Part shown: positions 33,433 to 45,400 of the stretch, piece by piece
Layout of the letters: every line of letters begins with the position of its first letter
Numbering within the stretch: the stretch's first letter is position 1
Source: Schistosoma mansoni
Taxonomy: Eukaryota > Platyhelminthes > Trematoda > Strigeidida > Schistosomatidae
Length of the DNA: 64,000 bases
NCBI RefSeq assembly: GCF_000237925.1
Contig: NC_031498.1
Coordinates: 6,492,152-6,556,151, forward strand
Reading direction: 5' to 3'
The notes under the pieces: generated by a model
What the model was told of the DNA's origin: nothing
Databases searched by the model: none
The model's input: the letters and a program-made list of their open reading frames with translations, nothing else
Position numbers and translations under genes: made by a program

Positions 33433-34909
33433 TCTGTGTGTTTATAGAAAGGTTATTCTTATCTATTTGAATGTTATATCCCTGATATTTCCACGAATAA
33501 TCAGTATCGTATTATAAAACGTTTGTAAATAAATATCTTAAGTAAATTCAAGTAAAGCCATATTCACATGTTGGATTCCAATGCTTTATCATACCCTTTA
33601 AACCAATATCATTAAACAATATGTATTACAAAGTGTTCAAAGACTAAGAGCAAATCTTCAGAAAAAAGCTATCTTCTAAAGATTTGAAAAAGAGTTATTC
33701 AGATTTATTCTTTGAGTTGAAAAGATAAACCATCACTTGTCCAAAAATTATTACATAAAGTATTGAGTAAACTCATTCGCTCATGTAATTTATTTAATTA
33801 TGTAAGCAATTAATGGAAAGAAAGAGGTGAATTATAATTATTTAAAACTTGTAGTTAATGATAAGAATTAAAAAAAACAGATCTGTGTGCTAATTGGATA
33901 TTTGCTCATAATTTTAACACAGAATTTTTAACTACACACAATCATGATAGTTGAAATATAGTTTTTCCCACAAATCGACATTGGTTGACGAACTATTAAA
34001 AATAATAAGATCATTGAACTATTGTTTTGTTCAAGTGATACCACATTCATAATTCTGTACTGGAATGAACTAGGAAATTTCACAATAAACACGTTAAAAG
34101 CTAAGATACAATGCAAATGTGGACTTCTAGATCAATGTGTTTCATTCACTGAATTACCAATAAACAACAGATAATAGAAGATAGTGATTGACTAACAACT
34201 AGTGAAGTTGTATAAAGTTATGTTATATCCGGGTCTCTTATCACGTATTCGTTGAACAAGGAACCACTACAATTTCTACGACGCGAGGTAAGAACATCAA
34301 GACTGGTACAGGTGGAGAATTGTTCACCCGAAAAGCACGGCGACGACTCCGGTAAAAAAAAGTACGCTCATTTTTATATCGATTTGTAGATACATTGGAT
34401 TATTGATTCGGAAAAAGTCACATACATGAAAAATGCCCAGAATTACAACAAATCACATGCTGTATATAGTGCTGAACATACTTTACATCAATTTAATACA
34501 AAAATATCATATCTTGAACAAATATCATACTAAAATAATTCAATGATATGCTGAATAAAGTATTATACAGCAAACAAAACAAATAGTACTCCGAATAATC
34601 ATCATAATGAGTTAGAAACGGAGGTAATGTTGAACAAAAATTACAATGAGTTAAGAATGTAAATTTCGCCTTTTCATCTCGTCATATCAGATTCGTTCAG
34701 CAAGTAATGAGACATTGTGTCAATCTGTCAGTGATTTATTGTATAAATTGTTATGCAACATAAATGTAATAAACATCCTAGTCTATCTCACCATACGACA
34801 AACCAAAGCACTGGATTTTACGATACTAGCCGAATAAGTGAATTTCAGTATTTTTTCAATAGTATGTGCAATGTTCTTTTGATAAACCTTTTAATTAAAC
34901 TATTACAGT
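33433..34909. other. Non-coding; an unclassified repeat-like block at about 34221-34370
   Basis: 34221-34370 starts 'tgttatatccgggtctctta' and is less A+T-rich than its surroundings. The TG start hints at the edge of an LTR-type repeat, but no partner copy or coding part is visible. The remainder is featureless A+T-rich DNA. Confidence 0.35.
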
Positions 34910-35220
34910 CCAATTACTAGTGGCTGACGTCAAGATTTTCCTGGATTTCCAATGAGTGGTTGTGACCGATAGAGTTTAGACATATCATCAATGTCGGTTG
35001 ATGATCAACGTCTTATGACCCAAATTGGTCGAAGGTAATATTGTGTCATCGAACCCTGACTCAGTGTTCCCAATGTTTAAGTGTTCAGTGTGAGAAATGG
35101 AAGTACTGCTTTTGATCCCTGGTGAAGAGGGTATGTAAAGGTGAAGGATTCCATATTCTGACAAAACAGTTATTTAGTGCTTCCTGGTTTCCAACATTAT
35201 CATAACTGAGATCAATATTT
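34910..35220 (+). repeat. Old family B element
   Basis: The block order of family B on the plus strand is still visible: 'agtggctgacgtcaagat', 'atcgaaccctgactcag', 'gtgcttcctggtttccaac'. It is highly diverged, with no recoverable ribozyme. Confidence 0.5.
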
Positions 35221-35804
35221 AAGGAATACAACTTAGAAAATCCTAAGATCGTTAATTGACTGAATGATTCTTTTTCTACTGGTATAGATACTCTATTTAT
35301 TTTATGATTACTTTCACTCTTATAAATTTAAAAGATGATTAAATGTTGTTACATTACAGTGTGAAGATATTTATTCCAGGTAAACTAAGTGTAAAAATTT
35401 CAGATTATGGATACGCTTGCAAATGAAGTGTACATATACACATTAAATTTTCGATAATGAGGTTACAAATATATCATAATCAATATCAAACTCAATGTTA
35501 TTTCAACCCCGAAATTCAGAACCATATTATGCTGACTAAATATAAAAGAAAACCATTCGATTTACATAAACTTTAGTGCAAATTGTACACGGATTATTGT
35601 TGTTCTATATTTATTGATTTTTAATGATTGATCCTAATGAAAAAGATATTCAGAGTCAATTTTAAAAGAAGTGCATTCCGATTTTGTACATGTAATAAAA
35701 TAATTGATGTTGTTGATGATGGTTAAATTCATGATTTATCAAAATTGAATTTACAACAAACAAGCTTTAATCATACAAGGAGAGAAACAGATGTTTTCTC
35801 TATA
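35221..35804. other. IFT25 3' flank
   Basis: A+T-rich and without an exon. It should include the 3' UTR of the minus-strand IFT25 gene; a poly(A) site was not fixed. Confidence 0.4.
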
Positions 35805-38800
35805 TTATTTTCCATCGAATAACACTCTATAAACGGCAACAAAGTGACTGTAACCAGAAAGTATTTTTAATCGAATATGATGTAAATGAGTATCGTTGAT
35901 TGGTAGTTCTGTAATTTGTAGTTGTCCATCTGAATCAGATAAAGTTTTTTCGAACTTCAATTCAAAATTGTCTGGTTTTGTATGTGAACTAGTTTCAACC
36001 TGTTTGACAGGACAAGAGTAAAAATCATACATTAAGTACGGGAAGTGAATTAAAAAGTGGTTACATTACATTGAATATATAGGTGAACGCGACAAATATA
36101 TTGGATAAATAGGCAGTTATAATAATATCATTAAAAATCCTCAATCCCATCATAATAAATAACATGGGTTAGAAAATAATAACATATTTGACAGAATATT
36201 GACTTCTAAAGAAGATTGATTAACAGATAATTAACCATCGATATATGCGAATATTCGTCAATATTAGAACGAGCAGTTTGACAAAAATTGGGTGCTGAAT
36301 ATAGAGAGGTCACTATATGTGAAAATTATATTTGAAATAATCTCAGTGATTGAAATTTAAATGATTCCAACGTTTCGTCCGGTAAACTTGTCTGGACTTC
36401 TTCAGAGTAATGGCCTGAAGGCAACGTTGGAATTATTTACATTTCAATCGCTGAGATTATTTTAAATATAATTTTCACATATAACCATTAATATAGATCT
36501 AAAAGTACAAAACGGTAGGTGAGAAAAAAGCTAGACAAACTATTTCTTGAATATACTTTGATCCTAATTCTTATGCTTCAAACAGATTTATTTGATGATA
36601 ATAAATTACCGGGAAAGTTGGGGTATAGTTAGTGTGAGTAATGCACTATTCTACTGGCTGCATCTTACTTATATAATGTCATTGATTGATGATCCAAATC
36701 ATTTTTAAAGTTAGATAGCTGACGTAATCCCCAAAAAAACAGTTATTGATAAACATAATTGTTTTTGAATAGGATAGAAAAGAGTGGTGGAGAAATACAA
36801 TGAACAAATAATAAGGGGATTCAGCAAAGGGCAATTTCTTTTCAATAACATTATTTACAAAAGCTTTACGGTCACATTTACTACGATTTAATAAATAAAA
36901 TAAGTCTATGGAATTGTAAAAAGAAATTATATCAAGAAGCATTTGGAAATTTCAATACTTGAAGTTTCCACGCATTTTATTATATATTCTCGTTTTATGA
37001 TCCCGTAGACTCAGCTATTTATAAAATCACAATCAATACAATTGTACAAGTTTAGTAAATAATATTATCGAACAGAAATTTTATTTTGCTGAATTTCTTC
37101 TATATTCTTCAATGACACATTTGGTTGTCCATGTTACTTGGTAGCTAAAAATGATGCATAAAATGCCTTTTTAGAAACTTTCTAAGGTTTTGTTGAGGGA
37201 TTAGATACATAAATAATTAACCGTCAATTCGTAACACAAAAAGTTAAGACTTTGAAAAGGTGTAAGATTAATGATTACTTAGATAAATAAATAATATATT
37301 TGTAATATCCCAATGAGTAGAAAAATTAGATTTTCTGACGTTTCGTGACCCAGTGTAAGCCACTTCTTCAGAGAATAAATAACCAAATTCACACTAATCC
37401 AAGTTTAAATAGTACAACGGAACAATCCCAGAATATTAGGTGATCAATCAAAAACAGGTCTGAATAAATCAATGTCACGTCATTTCATTGCAGTCAATGT
37501 AATTCATAAGTGACATGTATGTAATTTTGTTTGTATGTGTCCACTGTAAATGATGAAAAATGTGTGACCTTTGTAATGACAAAGGATAGAGTTAATTTGT
37601 AATGTAACGGTTTGAAATTGTAAATAATATTAGACTGGTTGACTAGGATAGATAGTCCAAGTAGGATGTATGGTAAGGCCTTCCTTTCTATTGAGGGCAG
37701 TGGGATTAAGCATTATATGGAAAGCTTCAGCTACTCTTCTTTCTTTGTGATTGGAAAAACCTTTCTGTAGTATTTTGATGTTTTTGAAATCAATTTGATG
37801 ATTATTGAAAATGGCATGAACCGCTAATGCCGATTTAATTTGAAGTCTATCTAGTTCTACAGGATTATTAGGAGGTTTCTTTGTGTACCTAATATGTTCT
37901 TTGGCGCGAGTCATGATTTCGCGAGATGACTCTGCAATATAGAAGGCATCAAAGTCGACACAACCTAATTTGTAGACGCAGTTCTGTGTAGACATGAATG
38001 GTATCTTTTCTTTTAATCGAACTAAAGTATTTCGAAGAGTGTTCGTTGTTTTGTAATATACTTTAATTCTGTGTTGTTTTAAGATTCTTTGGAGTTCTTC
38101 AGTTGTGCCATGACGGTATGGTAAAACTGCAGTACCAATCCATGGCATTTCATTCGAATTATTGTTATTATTACGTGCTGAGTTGTCTTGTTTTAATATA
38201 CTTCTGATAATCTTCATAGGAAAATTATTAAATTGTAAGATGCTAATTATATTTTTTTGTTTTTTTAGTTTGTTCTCTTCTGAAGTGATGATCTTGTTGG
38301 CTCTTCTAAAAAGATTTAAGGCTAACGAGATTTTAGCACTGAAAGGATGTGCTGAATGGAAGTCGATGTAACGATTAGAGTGTGTAGACTTTCGGTAGAT
38401 GGATACATTTAGAACTCCATTTATATTTCTTTTCACTAAGGAAGCTCACCATGTTCATTTTCATTCGTGAATTTGATATGAGATGAAAGTGTATTTATCC
38501 GTTTTGAAAACGATCTTAGATGAGTCTTTTTTATCACTACAAATGTGTCATCTACATATCTAAGCCAAATTCGTGGTTTAATATGGTTGGTGAAAATCTT
38601 TGATTCTATGTGTGTCATAAAAAGATTACTTAGATAATTTACTCAAGTGATGAAACATATGAGCTAATTCCAAGTTCATATTTTTTCACGACTCTAAAGG
38701 AAAGGCAGAAGGCCAATAAAATTATGAGGTGATTAGCAATGTTATATGAAAGACTTAACACTAAATACCTACATGTAAATCTGCAGATTAAAAGTTTATA

Positions 38801-41457
38801 CAAATAATTTTCAACTGGTCTGTAGAATTTCCAGAACGATTTTTAGCAACTTCGATATGAGAAATTCAACGGCACTTTGATAAGCATTAGAACGAATGAA
38901 AATAAGCACTGATGTCATCCATTAAAAGTTTATAGTGCAATAACGATTATCAGGGAAAAATTAATGGGATATACACCTATGTGACAAGGATCCGTAGTGA
39001 GCTATCATAATACTGTAGTAGACTGTACACTTATGGACTTGTTGAGTTGGTATTAATTTATTTGCTAACTATGGAAAAAGCCGAACCGAACACCAACAAT
39101 TATTATCAGAGAGTTGTTTTAAAAAGGTGGTTACCGCATAAATGTAAATTTCAGATTCAGAGATACTGAAAACTTTAATTTCATATTGTTTATCTATATA
39201 GTTTACCACGGCTCATTACAAAGCGATTATAGGATGTAATACACTAAGCTTTGTTATAATTTGTTTGTTAAAAAGGTAGGAGATACCATTTTAAGTACAA
39301 TTCACGTTTCAACACTTGCTGCTCTATATTTTCGATAAACGTTGCCTTACAACCTTTGGTCAAATTATCAAGTGCTAAATAGCTTAGAGCATAAAGATAC
39401 TAAAAAAGTTCAAGAGAAAGTTTATGTAAATGTTACCAGAAGCAAAGTAAGAACAGTAGAGAACCACCAATATTTTAGTCGAAAAACCCGATCTGCTTAA
39501 TAGTACTTAATAGTATGAACTTTTTAGACACTAATCCTATCCGACTACTCACTTTGTTCTATGAATTTACTTGCTTTTACGAGAAAGAAATGAGCTTTAT
39601 GAACATGAAAATCTCCTTAATTAACTTAGTGCAACTTATATGCTTGCTAACGAATATAGTGAATTGTCCTTAATAAATCTTATTCCTTAAAAAAACCCAG
39701 ATGAATTTACCTTTCAAATACATATTGAGCCCAGATTCTGCAGATCTACTTGCCATCAGGCGACAATATGAAGTAAGATAACAGATCTTATAAGCAAATA
39801 CCATTCAATCTGATAATTAAAGGTTAATTACCTCTGGTACAAATCAATGTTTTTAAAGTAGGTGCTAAATAGTCAGAAATTAATTGAGTAATACGAGTAT
39901 ATTTAAATATAGAGAAAAGGCAAGAACAATTAAACCACCAAGAAAGTAAAAATCTTAAGCATATGTATGACAATAAGACAGCATGAAAAATTTGATAAAA
40001 TCTTGAAGCTCGGCACAGAAATTATAAGAAAATATCAAACAACGAAATTCATGTCACTCTCACTCTGTTATAGAAGGAATTCTAAAGTCAAACACAAAAT
40101 GCTAACTTCATATATATTGGCTGATGGTATCTGTGATATCCGTCGGTTACAGAAGTGGAGTGTACAACAGCATCTTTATTACTTTAATTGGAAAATGAGA
40201 CATGATTTTGAGCAAACAAGTGCACATTCGTATATAAAGAAGATATATCATAATCACTCAGTCTCAAGAAATAAATCAGCAAGCCATACTTAATGAGAAA
40301 AGAGTACATTGATTGACTTAGTTCCCTCAATAATACTTAATATATGGTAATAGATTCTCACATAGACTTTAAATCCTAATTTTGTATTAATTTTGGATCA
40401 AGCTTTAAAACAGAGGGGATACATTTTTAGTATTCCAAAAATCGTAATGATAAAACGCAGAGAAGTTCTGTTAGCCCTTCTAAAAAATGTAAGTACCTAA
40501 TAAGGAAGTGATGTGCCCTTACACGTTTCCTTAGACAAGTTCTATTGCTACAAAACAGCCAAATTTTGTTGATCCGAACTCGACGGACACGTGTATTGAG
40601 GTAACTTAATAACCAACTGATTTTTTAATTTTATCCGACTTAAATACCAGGTTATTTTTAAGAAAAAGGTAAAAATTACCTTGCATTAAAGTTTGTCAGT
40701 CGTCTTGAGCACATGAGCTTGTTATGGCTTTACTGAGGGTTGAAAATGACACTCTTGCATACATATCTCTACTCTTATCAGTACCACATTACCTACGAGA
40801 AAAATTTTTTTTTGAACATTGTTTTTCCTTGGCTAAAAGATAGTTCAGCCTCACGCGATCATTTTAGTTGCGTAAATAATCTTTACTAAAGATGCACTTC
40901 CCTAGTCTCAAAGACATAGCTGGTTTTTGAAAGTACTAATTAGTTCAGTGACAATAAACGATAGCCTTGGAGGTTGACATGCACGTGTAGTAAACCCAAT
41001 CTCCCTATTTTTAAAATTTTCGGGGTTCAACCCAAAGTCCAATGGTCTTCACCAAAGCTTGGAGAGATTTTGGAGTGTTTGTGCCATAACCCAAAATTTT
41101 CTATAGTGGTTTCCCGAAATATGGAAATTCGGAAGGTAAAAATATCCGAAATAAACTCCATGTCAAAATTCTTAAGTGCTGGAAGTTCGAACTGACCGTC
41201 CAAATAAAAGCTGAAAAACTGAAATAGATATTATTTTGAATACATACGCAAAGAGCTTTGACCTTGCTGGTAACAATTTTGACTTGACTGACTTTCCTTG
41301 GTTGGTCTAACGATATAACCATCATCTGTGGAAACAGTCCAGTGGTAATCCAGAATGTACCGTCCCTTTTATCAAGGACATTCTCCGGTGAGTGATTTTT
41401 ACCCCATGAAGTTGCGAAGCTGATGTAGCAACCACCTGATCCTGAAACGCATTCCAT
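35805..41457 (-). CDS. IFT25: Intraflagellar transport protein 25 (HSPB11) homologue, two exons
   Basis: Exon 1 (41457-41248) encodes 70 residues and ends TGC|GTATGT. Exon 2 (35999-35805) starts after 'tcaaacag' and encodes 64 residues to the stop. Both joins are in phase 0, giving 134 aa; human IFT25 is 144 aa. The start is ATG at 41457-41455. Exon 1 carries the hallmark 'TFWITTGLFPQ' (human: TFWTTTGMFPQ), preceded by 'SPENVLD', which lies in the calcium-site region of the family's discoidin-like beta-sandwich. Exon 2 contains 'SDGQLQ' and 'GYSHFVAVYRV', matching the human C-terminus. IFT25 pairs with IFT27 in the IFT-B complex and acts in cilia; in flukes that would mean tegument sensory cilia, flame cells and sperm. 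The 5.25-kb intron holds a Penelope-like insertion and an inverted-repeat element. Confidence 0.88.
36275..36505. mobile_element. Short inverted-repeat element in IFT25 intron, related to 2728-3385
   Basis: The left arm (about 36285-36412) and right arm (about 36413-36500) are inverted copies sharing 'atttgaaataatctcagt', 'attgaaattta' and 'ccaacgtt'. They belong to the same family as the arms at 2728-3385, but the unique centre is gone, so the two arms nearly touch. It has no coding sequence. Confidence 0.6.
36364..36412 (-). ncRNA. Hammerhead-like motif in inverted-repeat arm
   Basis: On the minus strand: CTGAAGA, a stem II of GTCC/GGAC, GAAA, then GTT. Core boxes are complete, but the 5' half of stem I is changed and pairs poorly. 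The facing arm keeps only a truncated core. Confidence 0.45.
37287..38623 (-). mobile_element. 5'-truncated Penelope-like element with GIY-YIG endonuclease
   Basis: The insertion is bounded by GATTACTTAGATAA at 37273-37286 and 38624-38637. The minus-strand 5' end starts inside the reverse transcriptase ('IWLRYVDDTFVV', the YxDD catalytic box). A 268-codon frame (38436-37630) follows, containing the C-terminal RT region and then a GIY-YIG-type segment ('CVYKLGCVDFDAFYIAES', with a later 'RAKEHIRY'). This RT plus GIY-YIG order defines Penelope-like elements. The usual YIG is YIA here, and RT and endonuclease lie in different frames, so the copy is dead. The 3' non-coding end (37287-37629) includes a hammerhead. 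It lies in the IFT25 intron in the same orientation as the gene. Confidence 0.85.
37328..37378 (-). ncRNA. Hammerhead ribozyme in 3' region of the Penelope-like element
   Basis: On the minus strand: TTCT, CTGAAGA, a 5-bp stem II (GTGGC with GTCAC, including one G-U), GAAA, a minimal stem III, triplet GTC, then AGAA. Stem I pairs TTCT with AGAA. Hammerheads with such short stem III are documented in terminal repeats of Penelope-like elements, where they are thought to work best as dimers. Confidence 0.72.
38638..41247. other. Remainder of the IFT25 intron
   Basis: No recognised repeat or exon. A plus-strand open frame at 39967-40293 (108 codons, lysine-rich) matches nothing I know; it lies on the strand opposite IFT25 and lacks clear splice context. 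Confidence 0.4.
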
Positions 41458-41657
41458 CAAACTTTAAATGTGCGGTGTTTTATCGTCATGTTGATAAGCA
41501 CAAAAAGATCTCAGTTGAAACGTTCGAATACATGATTACTTTCTTTTATTTAATTCTTACTTATCTTCGGTTTAGTAGGGAAAAACACAGGTTTGCATTT
41601 TGAACCAGAGCGCAAGCTGCAAATATATGCGCTACGTATACCTTGGATTGTTAAATT
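41458..41657. promoter_or_regulatory. Probable shared divergent promoter of IFT25 and the NSD gene
   Basis: Only 200 bp separate the two start codons, which face away from each other. Both 5' UTRs and the core promoters must fit here, unless one gene has an upstream non-coding exon. No clear TATA box was fixed. That this interval is a bidirectional promoter is inferred from spacing. Confidence 0.6.
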
Positions 41658-42428
41658 ATGCCCAGCATTTCTGATGATTACCAAGTGGGTAACATATTTT
41701 GGGCAAAAGTCGGTTCACATCCTTGGTGGCCGTGTATGGTCTATCATTCACCTGATGGAGATTCGTATGTAAAGGAGAAAGGTTGGTTACAGTCTAATGG
41801 TTAGTTGAAGTTTCAGGACGGTCATTCATATATCATGTACAATTCCTGGGACCTTTAGTAGAAAGAGCTTGGGTATCCGCTAATAATCTTATTCCGTTTT
41901 CTGGCAAAAAGAATTTTGATGAATATGTTCAAGAGAAGCTACGCACATGCAAAGATAAATCTGTAAGTGTGAGTGGCTTTTGCTCATTTTGTGTTAAAGG
42001 AAAAGATTAAATTTGAAAGCAAATCTGTTTCAAGTAACAAAAGCATTTGGATCCAGTCGTGGAAGGAAGCTGAAGTGGCGATGAACCTTACAGTAAACGA
42101 AAGGATTGAAAGGTTCGGTCGGATTTCTGTCAAACAGAAATCTAGAAGGTTAGACAAAGCTGAAGAAGGTATTTAACGTTCAAAAATTCACATATTTTTA
42201 GGGGAGCTCCTAGAATTGATGAGCAATGTTCCTTTGACGATAGAAGAAGAGGCAGAATCGTTGTCCACTTTCTTGAAGGATGAATTGGATATCCGTATGC
42301 AGAAAAATCCCGAGCTAGATAGGAAGATGCTTGAGGATGAGCTGAGATCCCAGTGGCCTGCACTTGATATCGCTGAAAAACGCAGGTATCTCCGTGATCA
42401 ATTGGGCATTTTTGATGATCCCTTGCAG
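41658..42428 (+). CDS. NSD: NSD exons 1-4: N-terminal PWWP and linker
   Basis: The first PWWP starts almost at the initiator: 'VGNIFWAKVGSHPWWPCMVY' carries the signature (PWWP) and the aromatic cage region. It continues across the 35-nt intron into 'IYHVQFLGPLVERAWV', which matches the 'YYVEAFGDPSERAWV' strand of human NSD proteins. Exon 3 is basic. Exon 4 encodes an acidic, probably helical stretch ('EEEAESLSTFLKDELDIRM') at the place of the HMG-box in NSD2, but I cannot call an HMG box. The N-terminus before PWWP is far shorter than in vertebrates. Confidence 0.88.
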
Positions 42429-45400
42429 GTTAGTTCAAAATTTCATTTATTATTACATATTCTTTTTAAAAAATTATCATGCCTTGTAGTTCAACCTTCA
42501 CATAATTTCGTATACTCACGACTCATTGATGCTAGCTCAATTTATCAGTGAGTCCATATATACTCTGACATTTCCCATTCTTCTTCTATGATACCTCTTT
42601 ATTGACACTTTTTAAAGTTTCATTCGTGTTAAATCCATTAAGTCGAATGTAGTTATCGTATACTAACTGAAAATGAGTATATTTAGCTGTCCGTATACTG
42701 ATATGTAAGGGTCTATTTGAATTAAACTATCAACTGTTTCATATTTAAATGAAAATACAATTTCAAATATCGGATTCCACTCCTTTTGTGATAATCAGAA
42801 AGGAATCAGTTTAACTAATAGTGTTTGAAATATTGGCCTTATTTTTTACTTCAGCATTTAACTGGAGCTTCTGAAGAGTAAACCTCAGATAATATAGTTC
42901 CAGTTGATGAAGATACTAACAAACTCCAGTCTCCTAACCAACTTGAGCAATAATGCTAGCATATTTGGGCCTCAGTCCTCTCCATCTAAATGCAACATGT
43001 TGCTTCAGGATTGGCTTGCGTCAGCGCCTGAAGTAATGATAGAGAATGATGTAGTTGGGTGCGTCGATCACTACGCTTATCTCAGGAGTCTCATCAGCCT
43101 TGGTCAGTGAGTGTCTAATGAGATATTGTCACGGATTCATAAGCTTCAGTTGGCTTTCGCCGACTTACGTCACTTGTGGAGTAGGCGAGATGACCACATG
43201 TTAACCAAATGACAATTTTACTGCACAGCAGTCTACCCTCTTTGACTCTATGGATGTGAAGCACGCTCATTAGAAACAGAAGACAATCGTAAGTTACTGG
43301 TATTCGACTATAGTTGTCTTCGAACCACTGCTTGCGTCTTTTGAGAACACCGAGTAAGCAATATCTGAGTTGGGGATAAGGTACTAGGTAAGGATGGCAT
43401 ATAGGTTGGTGAGTTTGAAAACCCCTCATGACTTGTTTTTCGTTTTTATCTCACTAGTTTATATTTTCCCGAATCGTGTCTTCAACGCCTATTCTTTTTA
43501 ATACCACCATTACTGTTACTACCCCTTCTGTTCTTGGGTTCGGTCTAACAATGTGCTAATGGATTATTGCAACTTGAACCGATGTACATACGTACAAGGT
43601 TGTATATTGCGACTGACTGACTGACTGTCATAATAGTTTTCAACATCAATACTGTTATATTCAGTTGTATTCAACAAACTAATGTATGACCTTGCACAAA
43701 ATACATTAGTTTCCTTTTCCATATATAATTTGTCAAGAGAAAGCAAATTTATTAAATTTGGTGTAGTTTGGGTGGGAAAAGTAAGTGAAGGCTAATAAGA
43801 TTTTCGGAAATCTTATATATATAAACCTGAAGTCTATACGTTTTATATAATAAACGAGCAAAAAATTCCAGTCACATACCAACCATGTGATGTATTTCGA
43901 TTACCTAGGTATCAAGTCAAACAAGAATAAATCAAAAGAGTCAGTAAGCAATCATAAACGATATCCCGTTGTTCCAAATTCATTTCTTACGTTTACCAAC
44001 AGATCCAAGTAATTTAATACGCTTGGTCTTCAAATCTAATGTTTAGTTAATATACGCGATTGTTCGCCGTTATTTCTTCCCGTAGGTTCATCATGTAGTA
44101 GTTGATAAGAACGACCATCACTTTCATGGTGTAAAAGAACTCCGAATTCCCGGTTTTCCTATTGTTGCCTTGATCAACACCTATCAGTGCAGTTAGACGA
44201 ATAACAGATCCGAGACACTCACTAAGTCCTAAGGACACATTTGTTTAAAATGCGATTTTGGATCAATGTATGTTATCCAGAAGTATTATCTAGATTCCTA
44301 GCCGAATAATATGTGACGTCGGATTTATCCTCTTCCAGTCGACTGCAACATTCTTTTTTTTCGTCGAAAAAACGTCAGTTAAATATTTGTATTTAATATA
44401 ACGGGAAAAAACCGTATTTTGTTTTTTAACTTCCACTTTTATTACTAATCAACCACTTGCTATCTGGCAAGTTATACCACCTCTATTGGCTATTGTGTAC
44501 ACAGACTAGATTTTCAATTTACTATCGTATATTTAATTAAGTTGTTCTTGGTTCTGCTTCTGAAATCTATTCGGTTTGGATTCGAGGATCAGTTTTTCAA
44601 ACAACTTGTTATTTTTGACCATCTCAATCATTTGAGCATACAATAAAGTCAGTTTTTCAGTCATGACACTTGCCTATAAGATATACTAAAATCTTCGAAC
44701 TTTCTTTACAGCGATTAGAAAAAAGTCGTAAGTGCAAAGAAGCTACAGTCACCAAAATCAATGAATCTGGAACAAAATCTGCAGATCGAACTCCTAAGTC
44801 AAGTAAAGTAAGTTTACTAACAACACTAAAATCTTATATATTTGCCTTTCTTCTATGCTTTATTACTGTGTTAGTGCGTAGTCATCAATGCTTAATTAAG
44901 CACTCCTACACTTTCCTTCATTTGCTCTATTTCTTTCCAGATTCAGTGATTGTAATTAAAACATTTGTCTGTTAAGATGTTAAATATTGAAGCCTAATGT
45001 GTAATCCCTCTTATTGAAGAACTAGATGCATTGAGTTTATATACTGCCGTCTACTTTCAATTGCTATTTTTATTGTGTATTGTGATCTGGAATTAGTTAG
45101 AATTTTTAGTATATTATCGTGTCAGTCGGTAATCAAAGTCCACAAGTTTACCATTTACTTTACACTTTAAAAACCCAGCTCAGGAGCCAACATCTCTACT
45201 CACTTTTTGTGATTAAACGTTAAAAGTAATGGAAAAGTTTCTTCTGGGTAGTTGTTTGAGCACTTTCGTGCCATGACATGTGAAGTCAATCTACTAGCAG
45301 TAAAATACAAATTAAAACTGGGTGGTAAAATAGGCAGTAGTCAGTTTATGACACGGAACCGTGGTATGGAAAACAACTGTATATAACTGACATCCATCGC

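Noticed and set aside
39967-40293. 108-codon frame in the IFT25 intron as a gene
   Set aside because: No domain, no codon-use signal I can judge by eye, and no repeat or splice support.
43115-43429. Frames sharing 'PQLRYCLLGVLKRRKQW' at 43115-43429 and 59805-60170 as a conserved protein pair
   Set aside because: The two are the antisense strand of the RTE reverse-transcriptase region; the similarity is that of the repeats.
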